Source: Ganoderma boninense (Eukaryota; Basidiomycota; Agaricomycetes; Polyporales; Polyporaceae). Taken from it: a DNA stretch of 64,000 nucleotides. Each line of letters begins with the position of its first letter. The first letter of the stretch is position 1. The stretch is from positions 1,240,001 through 1,304,000 of the forward strand of contig CM035313.1 in NCBI GenBank assembly GCA_002900995.3, read 5' to 3'. Made by a program: the position numbers and the translations under genes. The notes under the pieces are model-generated. The model was not told where the DNA came from. It made no database searches and worked only from the letters and a program-made list of their open reading frames with translations. Below, in pieces: positions 45,485 to 56,808 of this stretch.

Positions 45485-46464
45485 ATGGGCTTGTATTCAT
45501 CGTACTACACCTATGGACTCCCCACCTTCCTTGCCATAGTCCTTGCTCTCTATCTGCTATTCACTGGCAAGTCGGCTTCCCTGTCGCTCCCTTCGGCTTC
45601 GACCGCTCACCTCGTCGGATGGCACAGGTTCTGGGGAGGCGTTCAATGTTGGGCAGTTCCTCGAGGAAACGAGCCCGTACGCTTGGGCATCAACAGGCAT
45701 CGGATTGTGTATAGGACTGAGCGTGTTGGGAGCCGGGTGGTACGTGTTTCCTGCAAAGCTCCTAGCGAGAACGTCCTGACCTCGTTCCATCATGGTAGGG
45801 GCATATTCATTACGGGTGCTTCTATTCTCGGTGGAGGTGTACGTGCCCCCCGTATTAGGACGAAGAACTTGATCAGGTGTGTGTAGCGTCTTGTCGCATT
45901 CAACCTCAGGCCAACGTTGCATAGTATCATTTTCTGTGAGGTCGTGGCCATCTACGGTGTCGTGAGTATTTGCCTCGTTGTCATCTTCAGAGTCATCTCA
46001 AACCCTCGCGTTAGATCATTGGCATCGTATACTCCGCTCGCATTACTGCTATTCAGGACAGCCTTCTGTACACACGCGAGAATTACTTCACGGGTGCGTA
46101 CGACCAGCAAATATCCCATGTGTCCTTCACGTAACCCATTGGCCCATATCTTCAGGCTATGCGCTCTTCTGGGGAGGTCTGACCGTCGGCGCGTGCAACC
46201 TACTTTGCGGTATATCCGTCGGTATTGCCGGTTCGACTGCAGCCCTAGCAGACGCTGCGGATCCGGACCTGTTCGTCAAGATTCTCATCGTGGAGGTCTT
46301 TGGTAGTATCATGGGCATCTTTGGTCTCATCGGTTCGTGGTTCGCCTGACGTCTTCTTGAATCTCCAGCTGATTTGTGGCATAGTTGGACTCCTTATGAT
46401 CGCGCAGGCGGGAGAATTTGCTGCTGCTGCCCCTTCAGCAATGGTGTCACCATTCGTACACTGA
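45485..46464 (+). CDS. VMA16: V-type H+-ATPase proteolipid subunit c''
   Basis: Seven exons: 45485-45566, 45628-45739, 45799-45876, 45925-45961, 46015-46093, 46156-46332, 46385-46464, giving 214 aa, normal for this subunit. The first transmembrane helix is [35 protein letters not shown] then leads to [39 protein letters not shown] (buried essential Glu), [18 protein letters not shown] and the C-terminal [20 protein letters not shown]. It sits in the membrane c-ring of the vacuolar proton pump. Intron 1 uses a GC donor (ACTG|GCAAGT). The last intron's acceptor was chosen to give FGLIVGLLM. A decayed partial copy lies at 50070-50375. Confidence 0.94.
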
Positions 46465-46870
46465 GCCTGGTAATTATATCTACGCACGCGTCAATAATAC
46501 CTCCTGGAAGCTTTCGTATCCTGCAGTTGTTGGATCATGTGCACGTCTGCATGTCGTGTGTATGTGCTCTTTCGTTGGCAAAAGGTAGCCTGTACAATTC
46601 ATGACGTTGAGCGGGAGCCATTGGCCTGTGTCCACTGCGATTCCTTGCTACTACATAATAGTACCACGAGAAATTGGCATTGCCTGTCAATGCTCGAAAT
46701 GTTGCCAATGTATCTATAATAGGCGCTGGGCCTAGAACAGTCCCCCGGATGTTTATGTTTGTAGCGACGTCGAGGGCGGATGGTGTTCGACGGCGATAAC
46801 TTACGAGTTCATATCCTTATCAGTAGGCCTTACCCTCCGACATCGAGAACCACAGCCAAGTGCCCTTAGA
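46465..46870. other. Intergenic VMA16 to zinc-knuckle gene A
   Basis: About 400 bp holding the VMA16 3' flank and promoter of the next gene. No gene is seen. Weak similarity to 50376-50744 is expected from the duplication. Confidence 0.4.
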
Positions 46871-49635
46871 ATGCCTCACCCAAACCGAATGCGAACACGC
46901 TGTTTCAAATGCGGTAGCAGTATGTGTCTTAGCTATAGATACTTATTGACGCGCGCTGACCTGTGGCAGACGAACACACGACATCCCAGTGTAACTTGGA
47001 ACGTCGTGTTTGTTTCCAGTGCCGCGAACCCGGTCACGAGTCGAAGGCTTGTCCCTGGCGCCATCTGAACCGGACGTGTGGAGGTTGTGGGCGAAAGGGA
47101 CACATCGCCCAAGACTGCGGTGCCCGCGAGGTACGTTGCGGTTGGGTACTCCCCGGATCATTTATGCTGAAGAGTGACACAGGAGTGGATATGCAAGAAC
47201 TGCGCTGAGCAAGGCCATGGATACTGGGAATGTACCAAGCCAAAGGGGTACCGTCGCAAACGCTGCCATCTCTGTCATAGCTTCGGGCACACTGCGCCTA
47301 ATTGCGAGAATCGCACAGATCCGGTGCGTGTCGACGGATGCATGCACGATTTCGCGAGCCTCATTTCGCAACCACCAGACGTCGGAACATGCAACGAAAA
47401 CCGGGAATGCAAAGCGTACGAAGAAACAGCAACAGAAGTGGAGTTGTGCCGTGTGCGGGGGGGTGGGGCATGCAGACTGGGAGTGTGCTCAAATGCCGTG
47501 TTTGGTGCGTCACAATCGTTCCTCGTCCCACATTTCTGTTCTTAGGAAGTCGCAGACTTGTGGCAGACCTGGGCACAAATACTCCTCCTGCTTCATGAAG
47601 TCCAGCGAACGAACTACCCAGGTCCCAAACCCCCATGTGAGAACAGATACCCGGCCATCCTCGGTACTCCAATGTGTCAAGTGCGGTAGTCATCAACATG
47701 ACTCGCGGTAGGTGAAGTAAAGACTTGACGATCTGGTGCCCAGGCTGAGATGGCAACAGGTCATGCTTTATATTCCAAGATGAAACCAACCGACAAACCC
47801 GTCCCGACGAACCCCGCGTTGCGAGTCCAACGTTTCGTTGCGCAGATAGTAGTACAAAACGCCGAGAACGGTAACGTCATACTAGAGTGTTTTTGCGAAT
47901 TGGATCGTTGATGTTGGTTATCCTAAGCACATATACGGAGCAAATCAAGCATGACAAAGCACAGTCTCGTTGGCGGTCCGCGGAACACGAGTTCCTGAAG
48001 CAAAACTATGAGCGCGCCCTCACATTACTCGCAGAGGCCATAGGTCCGTATGTATCAATATGTTGGCTCGCACGTCCCTGCTGACGTTGATAATCGTAGT
48101 GCTCGACCCCCAACAGCCCGAGTACTATATTGCTCGTGCGAAGAATCGCATGAAGGTCCACGATTATCCGGCAGCCCTTCAGGACTTCGAGTTCGCGTCA
48201 ACCACGCCGGCGTATACCCCTTGCAGTGAATCCTGGTGCCATATCGCTCGCTGTCGCCTCTTTCTGGGCTCTCCGTCGTCGGCGCTGCTCGCCGTCAAGG
48301 ATGCGCTAGCCCTGAATGGCGCCAACGGGGATGCGTTATCACTCCGCCGGCGCATCTTGGAGTTAGAGGGCCACATGGATGCGTACAGAGGGGCTGTGTC
48401 TCGCAGACACTGGCGCATGGCACGAAGCGCGTACGAGTCCTGCGTATCTGTGTACGCGCAAGAAAAGAGCGACGCTCCTGGGCATATCCAGTGCTGGGGC
48501 GTCGAGCTGCTCATCGTGGAAGGCAAATGGCGGGATGCGATGAAGTCTGTTGAGTGAGTCCCGACCTTTTCCGTGACCCTTCAACCCTCTGCGAGATGCT
48601 GATCCGGTCAAACGCGAGCAGTATCTTGTTGAGGGAGATCCCTGGCGACGTCGACGCGATGACGCTGCGTGCTTTAACCTTGTTCTTGGATGCTAAGCCA
48701 TCTGAAGCACTTGTGCAGCTAGCCACGGTTCTGAAGCTCGATCCAGATAATGGGACGGCCAAGACCTTGCGAAGCCGCGTCAAGGAAATCAGACGGTTGA
48801 AGGAGAGTGGAGACAGCGCTTTCCGGAGGAATGACTATCGGACAGCCATTGCCTCCTGGGACGATGCTTTAAGCGTAAGGCAAGACAACTTCCAGTCCAG
48901 TTACATGGTTGATTTTCAAGGCGTAGGTCCTTGGAAAGCGGGACGAGGAGGGTCACGGAGGTATCCTTCGCGCTATTCTTCTGCTCGATCGGGCGACAGC
49001 CCTATGCAAGGCTCGATCTTTTGCACTTCACCCTATGTATCTTTTCTTGACGTTTGCTTATAGGTTCGCGAATTTGCTGAGGGCCTGAGGGATATCAACG
49101 AGTCTCTACAGCTCCGCCCAGACTACTACAAAGCGTTTCTCTGCCGCGCTCGCATCATGGTCGGCTTGGAGCTTTTCGAGACAGCAGCTGAGGACTTCCG
49201 CGCTACGTTAGAGCATGGAAAGACGTCGATGGGTAGGAAAGACGAACGTGGGATTCAGGATGAACTCGAGGATGCCGAATGGCGGGCTAAGGTCGAAGGG
49301 AGCAAGGGTCAAGATCACTATGTTACGCTTGGTGAGTGTGATCGTCATGTGGATGATGGGCTTGCTCATAGACGTTGTACGTCTCTCTCGCTAGGTCTGA
49401 ATAGGATTTGCACCGCTGTCGAGATCAAGAAGGCCTATCGCTTGTTGTCACTTAAGCATCATCCGGACAAGGTATGTCATGCCGTTCGTCAGACGAGCAG
49501 TGCCAGAGGCCTTATCGGCGCGTTGTCCGTCTATCGTCTTAGGGTGGCGTGGCGGAGAAGTTCAAACAGATCGCCCGGGCCTACGAAGTGTTGTCAGATC
49601 CAGACCAGAGACGTGAGTACGACGCGAATGTGTAG
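46871..49635 (+). CDS. Eight-CCHC zinc-knuckle / TPR / J-domain fusion protein, copy A
   Basis: Thirteen exons: 46871-46919, 46970-47130, 47183-47323, 47379-47504, 47556-47707, 47760-47870, 47928-48043, 48100-48553, 48622-48874, 48927-49010, 49064-49331, 49395-49471, 49543-49635, giving about 694 aa. Residues 1-190 carry eight CX2CX4HX4C knuckles (first CFKCGSNEHTTSQC, last CVKCGSHQHDSRSC). TPR-like helices follow (EHEFLKQNYERALTLLAEAI, PEYYIARAKNRMKVHDYPAA, GDSAFRRNDYRTAIASWDDA, FAEGLRDINESLQLRPDYY). The C-terminus is a J domain, DHYVTLGLNR through LKHHPDK to SDPDQRREYDANV. The C-terminal half resembles DNAJC7/Tpr2-type Hsp70 co-chaperones and the N-terminal half CNBP/Gis2-type nucleic-acid binders. 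Intron 10 would need a GC donor. An in-frame ATG at 47911 leaves a two-gene alternative. Confidence 0.75.
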
Positions 49636-50069
49636 ACCCAAAGCCTCCACCACGAGCGAACCTCATAACGATTATCCCGACCGCGGATCGAATAAAAAAA
49701 GGCGCACCATGTTTCCGCTCTACCGACCTGTCCTCGAGACTTGTCTATATTGGGTTATTTGCCCCGGGCCAAGACGCTGCGACCAGGCTCTCCAAGCATG
49801 TTCTCGGAGCAAGCTACATACCTCCTTCGAGCCATATAAAGGCTGTCGCGAAACTGCAGCCTTGCGCCGCACCTCGTAGATGTCGAGCTTCACGCGCGAC
49901 TGTCACCTCGCACCATGCGCCCGGGCCATGCCTAGGCGCTTAGACTGCGACCGAAAGGAACAGGCCCTGGGCGTCTCGGGTGTTCCTAGCGTCTGAGTCG
50001 GCGACGTGTTAGCTGGCCTGTTCGATTTGTTTGATCGCTTTGGACTCGACTACCGTTTTGCAAACGGCT
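49636..50069. other. Junction region between duplication units
   Basis: The first 125 bp are 3' flank shared with unit B. The remainder precedes the VMA16 relic and shows no clear exon of it. No gene is supported. Confidence 0.4.
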
Positions 50070-50375
50070 TCCATGATCAGGTATGTAGAGCATCGCATGG
50101 CATCGAACCTCTACAGTGACTAATGCCCATCATCCTGTAGTATGCCAGTGATCTTCTGTGACTCAGCCCGTTGTGGTACGGGGTCGTCGGCCTCGTCGTC
50201 ATCCTGACAGCCTTCATTTCGAATGCTCGCGTTATCTCATTGACATGGACCTTTGATCTATGTCTTCAGGCTACGCGGTCTTCTGGGGAGCTATGACCGT
50301 CGAGCATGCATTCTGCTTTGCGGTATCTCTGTCGGTATTGCCAGTGTTCGACTGTCCACATGCATCTCCGACTAA
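50070..50375 (+). pseudogene. Decayed partial copy of VMA16 (V-ATPase c'')
   Basis: The sequence follows VMA16 intron 3 to exon 6. A GATCAGGT splice-site copy near 50073 matches 45871. ATCTTCTGTGA near 50150 matches exon 4. TCGAATGCTCGCGTTA near 50218 matches intron 4. CTTCAGGCTACGCGGTCTTC at about 50264 matches the start of exon 6, followed by CTTTGCGGTATCTCTGTCGG. Most of exon 5 is missing and the frame is broken. Exons 1-2 and the C-terminus are absent, so it cannot encode a proteolipid. It arose with the segmental duplication. Confidence 0.75.
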
Positions 50376-50744
50376 TCTGTGAGCCGCTTATTCGCAGGCC
50401 ATGGAATTGCACATGTTCCGGTGATACCTCTCTGATTTTCCTATCCCCTTTGTGCCAGTAAGAGGTTCTCCGTCTGTCTGAGATATAGGGTGGATGCCGT
50501 GAATCGCTCGCTATGGTGATTCGGTGAACACCGGCTCGCGATCACATGGGCTTCCTTTCAAGTCTGACCCTTGTCAATTATGCAGCGTGCGCTGCTGCAT
50601 GGCACCCACTTGTTCTCGAAATCCTTCCTTCTGTGCTGGTTCGGCTGCTGTCGGCGCGGGTAGGCTAAAGTCGGCGTCAGGCGACGTCAGTGATGCCCTC
50701 CTCTCTCCCTTCCAGGTGACACTCAACTTGTGGGATCCAGCGGA
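50376..50744. other. Intergenic, upstream of zinc-knuckle gene B
   Basis: Promoter and leader region of copy B. No separate gene is supported; the ORF at 50524-50811 is a shadow. Confidence 0.4.
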
Positions 50745-53511
50745 ATGCCCCTCCCCGACAATCATTGTTATAAGTGCGGCAATGGTACGTGGCTCAATTC
50801 AAGTTCTCTAGTAGCGCCTTGCTCAATCTTCTTCCTATAAGTCGACCACACGACATCGCAATGTAGTTTCAAACATCGGGTCTGCTTCCAGTGCCATGAA
50901 CCTGGGCACAACTCGAAGGTTTGTCCTCTGCGTTATCGGGACCGGACGTGCGGGGGATGCGGGAAAAAGGGCCATATCAGCCAAGGCTGCCCTGACCGCG
51001 AGGTATGTTGTGGCCTGATGCTGGCCCTTGCCGATTTGTCTCAAAGGCGGCGCAGAGTTGGGTGTGCAAGAACTGTACACAGCCGTGCCATGGGCACTGG
51101 GAATGTACCAAGCCGAAGGGGTACCGTCACAAGCGCTGCCACCTGTGCCATAGCTTGGGACATGTAGCACTAAACTGTGACAACCGCCCCGAACTGGTGC
51201 GTGTCGATGGCTATATGCGTGGCTAACAGAGTTTCATCCTATCAACAGAAGCAGGAAAACGCGGCAGGGAGTCCTTCACATACAGGGTATAGCAAGAGAC
51301 AGAAGCAGAAGCCACATTGTGTGCTGTGTTGGTGTGACCATGTAAGCTTGGAGTGCTTCCTGGTGCCATGCGCTGTACGTCTCTGCCCTTCATCGTCCCC
51401 TGCACCAGCCTTTGAGCAGTTGCAGATATGTGGCAGACACGGACACAAATCTTCCGCCTGCTGCGAGAATTTCGACCAGCGCATGGCTCCTCCCCCTGAT
51501 TCACCGAGGCCGCCCGCCTTCCAAAAAGCAATCGGTATCAAAGTTCCACCTAGCTTTTCCTCATCTACAATTCTGCGATGCAATAAGTGTGGCAGTCACC
51601 AGCACGACTCACCGTAAGTCGCGCATAGGATTTACAAACGAAGCCTATAATCAAGCATCCACAGGTCATGTAAGATATTCCAAGATGAAACCAACCGGCA
51701 AATGTTTGGCACGAACCACAATGGAGCTAATAGCGGGGGTTCTTCACAGCAGACGCATCGAGAACGGTATGTAACCGAATTTCTGAGCATTCAACTGGTT
51801 GAAACGTTGACGTCCCTATTGAAACTGTGATGGCATTAGAACGCGCCTCTGGGAAGCTGCAGATAATGAACTTTGCGATGACATCGACGATCGCGCGCTG
51901 GCGTTACTCACGGAGGCGATGGGTATGCCTCTGGATGTCATTTACATCCTACTCCTCACATTGAAACTGAATAGCACTCGAACGGCATGAGCCAAAGCAT
52001 CCAGCTCTCCCGTCAACGCAGCCAGCCGACGCGCCGCAAGGGTGCCATTTGCTCGGCGGCGCTCGTTGCGACTTCCTCCTTGGATCAACGTCTTCAGCAC
52101 TGCTCGCCTGGGACAATGCACTATCCATGAACGGTGCTGATGAAGACACATTATCTCTGCGACGCCGCATTGTGGAACTAGACGGCCACATGGAGACATA
52201 CACAGATGCCGTGTCTGCGACCGCGCGAGAACGCAGTGATAGTAGCCCTACGCAGCTACGCTGCTGGGACATCGAGCTCCTGATCGCGGAGGGTGAAGTG
52301 GAGGAAGCAATTCAGACGGTCGAGTGAGTCCTCCAAGTCACCATTCCTGGCTACCCGGAAAGCCAGACACTGATCGATTCGCTCTCGTCCGTGCAGCGCC
52401 CTGTTGCGAGACATGTCAAATGACGTCGACGCAATGTCGTTGCGCGCTCTCGCACTGTTCTTGGACGCAAAACCATTAGAGGCGCTCGGGCAAGTTGCCA
52501 CAGTTCTCAAGCTAGAACCTGATAATGGGAGGGCGAAGGCGTTACAGGACCGCATCAGAGAAGTTGTACGATTGAAGCGCGACGGAGACGAGGCGTTCCA
52601 GAGGAACGAGTACGAGACAGCCATCGCTTCCTGGACCGACGCGTTGATGGTAAATGAAGTTGATGTCTTCCGGGGGATGTCACTGATTTTCGAGGCATAG
52701 ACTCTTGGCGAGCGAGGAAATGAAGGCCGCGGGGGCAATCTCCGTGCCATTCTTCTGCTGGGTCGCGCTACAGGCTTGCGCAAGGTATGAAGTGACTTGC
52801 GGGAAGCTATCGCACGGCCCTCCTGACATATGTTCATGTTGGCAGGTCCGCAAATTTGCCGACAGTTTGAAGGACATCAACGAGTCTTTGCAGCTTCGCC
52901 CAGCATACTTCGAGGCATTTCTGTGCCGGGCTCGCATTATGGTCGACCTGGAGCAGTTCGAGACAGCGGCCGAGGACTTCCGTGCGACACTGAAAGATGG
53001 GAAGGCGTCGTTGAATGGAGCGGACAAGCGTGAGATCGAAGCGGAGCTTGAGGTCGTGGAACGGCGGGCTAAGCTCCAAAAGCTCAAGGAGCAGGACCAC
53101 TATGTCACCCTTGGTGAGTGCGAAGTTGCGATAAATTCAGCTTGGTCATCGGATAACTGTTCATCCAGGTCTGGCCGCGAGTTGCACCGCCGTCGAAATC
53201 AAGAAAGCCTATCGCACGCTATCAATGAAGCACCATCCAGACAGGGTAGACCAAGACGGTTCGCTGTACCATCCGTGGTAGATGGCTGACCGACCGTTTT
53301 TGTTTGTCCTCCTTCGCGATAGGGCGGCGTTGCGGAGAAGTTCAGCGAGATCGCGCACGCGCACGCGGTCCTATCGGATCCAGACCAGAAGCGTGAGTAC
53401 GACGCGAAGCTACAGAGCCCGAGTCCGGACCCATCCACTCAGCCCACGCAATACGGCTGTTGGTGGGAGTCTCATTTCCGCCAGGGTCCGGATTTGCGTA
53501 CAGGTTTTTGA
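50745..53511 (+). CDS. Eight-CCHC zinc-knuckle / TPR / J-domain fusion protein, copy B
   Basis: Thirteen exons matching copy A: 50745-50784, 50842-51002, 51056-51196, 51249-51374, 51426-51613, 51665-51766, 51840-51922, 51975-52323, 52397-52649, 52701-52784, 52846-53113, 53169-53245, 53323-53511, giving about 686 aa. Knuckle 1 is CYKCGNVDHTTSQC and knuckle 8 CNKCGSHQHDSPSC. Knuckle 6 (CVLCWCDHVSLEC) has one residue fewer between its second Cys and His. Exon 8 lacks a TPR-bearing part present in A, replaced by a proline-rich run. The J domain keeps HPD (MKHHPDR). The stop used in A is lost, adding about 32 residues after REYDAKL. Intron 10 has a normal GT donor. Both copies seem translatable; function is inferred as for A. 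Confidence 0.75.
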
Positions 53512-54959
53512 AGGGTAATGGGTTTCATCGTTACCGGCGTGTCTGCGGAACGGGTCCACATTGGGTTGCTTACCCGCGGAGATGATGGCTGTCATCTGTA
53601 GATTCTTCACGCTTCAAAGCGTCTGGGGTATGGTCTAACATAGAGTATGTCACACCCAAAGTTCCAACATGCGACGTGCTGAGTTCCCATCGTTCCGCCA
53701 CCAGATGCGCCTGCGGCGCAACAACAACGCCACACACTGTCAGCCAGAGCCTCCAGAACCAATTCCGTTGCAGTTATGATCAATGTCCCTACCGCGCGCC
53801 CACCGATGCAATCAAGGATCTTCTTCCATGTTCCCGCTATGTGGCACTGTCCACAGCACAGTACGATCCTCGGCAGGGCGTCGCATGCAGCATCGCTTGG
53901 ATCCTGCAGCTGCGAAGATGCGCATGCAACAGCGTCCATGACGACTGTCATTGCTGCAGCTCGCGTCCGTGATCGTCATCTCGAAAAGGCTATCCGGGAT
54001 TCGAGGACTCTGTGGGCCGCACAAACTCAATCTGACGTCCGCGCGCTGGTGAGTGTCCCAGACTATCACGTTCGCAGGATGTGGATGATGTGTCAGCCGC
54101 GGACGCCATTGCGCACAATGTAAAGGGAGTGTACGTACTACGGCGTACTGCCTCGCTTGCGCACGCGGGCTTCTGTTCTGGGGTGGTGGATGGATGTTCA
54201 ACCATTCGTGATTCTCAGAATGCATCCAAAATCCATCCACTGCCAGGAGCGACCGGGGTGATTTGTAACATTGCTACGCTATGCTCCCGGCGCGGCGCGG
54301 TACATTGGCCGGGCCGAGATGAGCATACCATCGCTTCCAAGTGCTCTCAGAACATTGTGGGGTACGTACCGGAGGAGCGCTCCGTTTGGTTTAAGCGTAG
54401 CTTTCCGGGGTACATTAAGGGTCGCATACGTGTGTGCCCAAGTGCAGCGTCGTGCAAGGGTCCCTTCCTCGCCTTATGCATATGTCACTGAGTGACAGGC
54501 CTAGGGCGAGGGAGGAGCGGGAAAACTTGACGCGGCCCTCAGCACGAGCTGGTACACCACCGACATAAGTTGCCTCTATCACTCCGAAGCGGCACACGTA
54601 CGACCCCAGTTTTCGAAGCCTACTGTATCTTGGAGTAGCGGGCGCGTGCCGCAGCACCACGAGGCTCGCGGTACGGAGGCGGGTCTGCCAAATACCGCAA
54701 CGGCGCGGGTGCAGAGTTGGCTCGGCGTTCGATGGCCTCGTGTTTCGCGCGCACCCCGAAACCAGAGACCCATGCGACCTGGAGCTGCGAACGTCGGGCT
54801 CCGTCAGTTTCAGAGTACTATGATGGCGTGGGTGCGGCGGATCGGGGGTATAGTTATCGATGGCAGCAGCACCTGTCTCTCCCGAGCCCACTGGCACTGC
54901 AGCGGCAGCTGCAGCAAGTGGATACATCAGGAAAAATCCCATTCCCTAATTAGCCATAT

Positions 54960-54981
54960 ATTAGTCTAATGGGAGACTAAT
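54960..54981. repeat. Perfect 8-bp inverted repeat (hairpin)
   Basis: ATTAGTCT and AGACTAAT flank a 6-nt loop AATGGG. It marks the start of an AT-rich stretch. It could be a terminus of a decayed element or chance. Confidence 0.6.
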
Positions 54982-56793
54982 AGTTGTCAGTTGCCCCAAA
55001 ATCTCATCTGGACGCTTCTCGCCATCTGTATTGGTGTATGTAACAATATACTAACAATACCTCGTGAACTGAGCTTGGGAGAACGACGGAAAGAAGAATT
55101 CTCTGTCAGTTACTTACCAAACGGTTGAGCTTTTCAAGTCCACTCCGGCCGGCCCTAAACATGAGCGTCAATATCGGAGGTCTAGCTGCGCCTGCTTCCG
55201 CGCTGTCCCGGACTCGTTCTCTTGCTTCCTCCCACCATGTTGTCCCTTCTACGCTGATGTTCCCTCAAGCTCGTGAGTCTGTCTTTGACTTTGACATCCT
55301 CTTCTACCGACATCCTTAATTTCGACCTGTTTCGCCCGGGCTGCCAAGGTCAACCTCGTGCTGATGCAACCTGGGGGCGTTGTTTGACATGACGCCCCCG
55401 AGTACCTATTTGGCAAGTACGGCTCCTCACTCTTTTCTTCAGTCATACTACTGCCTGTTTCCTGTAGCTGACTTCACTCTGATTTGGTGCTGACATTTCT
55501 GCTCCGAGGTCACCTTGGGTCGTCTCCTCGAGCTGGAAGTATCGTAACGCCCCGGGCAGAGCCTTGCACGCTCTCGACCATCCAGACCTACCTCAATTTA
55601 GCTGCTCTCTGGCTGCCGTGAGGTAGTCGAGCCCCATGACCGGTGAGTGGATCATCGCAGCAGTTAGTAATGTACGCTACCTGGGGTGTTCACGTGGTAA
55701 GTTTTTGATCAATCACCCATGTCCTTCGTGCTAATGTCCTTCGAGCTCTAGATTCTGCATATGTCCTGACCTCTTTCTTGCACAACCGTGGTGCTTCCGG
55801 TCCGGCTGCGTGAGTGTTTCCCTTCCAGTGACAATGTTACGGTGCTTGGTCTGATCGTCAAGTTCCTAGTCCCGGTTTCGGTATTTCGGACTCAGAGATT
55901 GCTAGCTACAGTTGACTGCACCGAGCGTTGGCGGGAGTGTGGGAGCGGTAGTACAATAATTGTAGTCAAAATGTTTTGTACATAGTGATTCATGAATAAA
56001 TGCTGTTCACATCCATCTGTATGATCGTGCGTGCTATCAGTATAAAGCCTAGGTTACAACGAGAATTACTTGTTGCACCTTTTAGCGCAGGATTACGTCT
56101 AATTCTGTCTAATTGCATCTAGTATATTACTCCTCTTCGGAGGGACCTTACTCAATCTGACTAACTGACTTATTCAAACTAATCTGCTGATTTATGCTTT
56201 ATTAGTACGAATTAGGATCTGAGGGTTTTCCTGATGTACTTGAGTTTTTAAAACGGTGGTGTGGTTGATGGGATGCTGCTGCATGTAAGTACGAGACCAT
56301 GATACATACCCACATACGTACCTGAAGCCCGTGCCTCTTCGTGTCGTCCTGGGTCGCCGCCTTCGGGTATCCTGTTGACCGAGTTCCAACTTCCACGCAA
56401 GCCTCTTCTCCCATACTCCACCTCTGACGGACGTCATCGAGACTCGTTGATCCGGAACGCGTGGCCAAGCAGCGGCCCGCCGAGCACCCTCTCGGGGTCG
56501 GACCCTCAGATGTCAGAAGCCGTGCGCGCGTCGGAAGAACGGAGGACGGAAGGCTAAACGCGTATGCACTTAGTACAGCGGCCCCACACCCTACACGTTG
56601 CTCTCAAACGTCTGGACAGAGCAGGGTTCTTCCGCAATCGGAATGCAGCTAAGCCTATCTGCAGCTAATCTTCACGATGACGTCGCTGCCCTCAGGCTCT
56701 GAGACCTACATACCTCCACTCAAAAACACGTTGCCTCGCCTGATTCCAGAAGTCAGTAAAGTCCCTGCCGCTCGGGAGCCGGTACGTGCGCAC

Positions 56794-56808
56794 ACGTACG
56801 TACGTACG
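56794..56808. repeat. ACGT microsatellite
   Basis: ACGT is repeated nearly four times, flanked by CACAC and CGCGTG, forming a self-complementary tract. Confidence 0.7.

Larger units (their letters stand above)
45870..49760 (+). repeat. Segmental tandem duplication, unit A
   Basis: Unit A runs from inside VMA16 (exon 3/intron 3) through the complete zinc-knuckle/TPR/J gene and about 120 bp beyond its stop. It matches unit B in gene order, exon boundaries, intron fragments and 3' flank (shared GTTTC...ACC and TTGGGTT blocks near 49710-49755 and 53522-53576). Boundaries are approximate. Confidence 0.75.
50065..53580 (+). repeat. Segmental tandem duplication, unit B
   Basis: Same order as unit A: the end of VMA16 (now decayed), the complete zinc-knuckle/TPR/J gene and its 3' flank. 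Unit B is shorter, mainly through loss within exon 8 and in the VMA16 part. Boundaries are approximate. Confidence 0.75.

Noticed and set aside
54415..54942. 175-codon minus-strand ORF with an Ala-rich start resembling a signal segment
   Set aside because: After the first 20 residues the translation looks random; no splice logic or homologue recognised.
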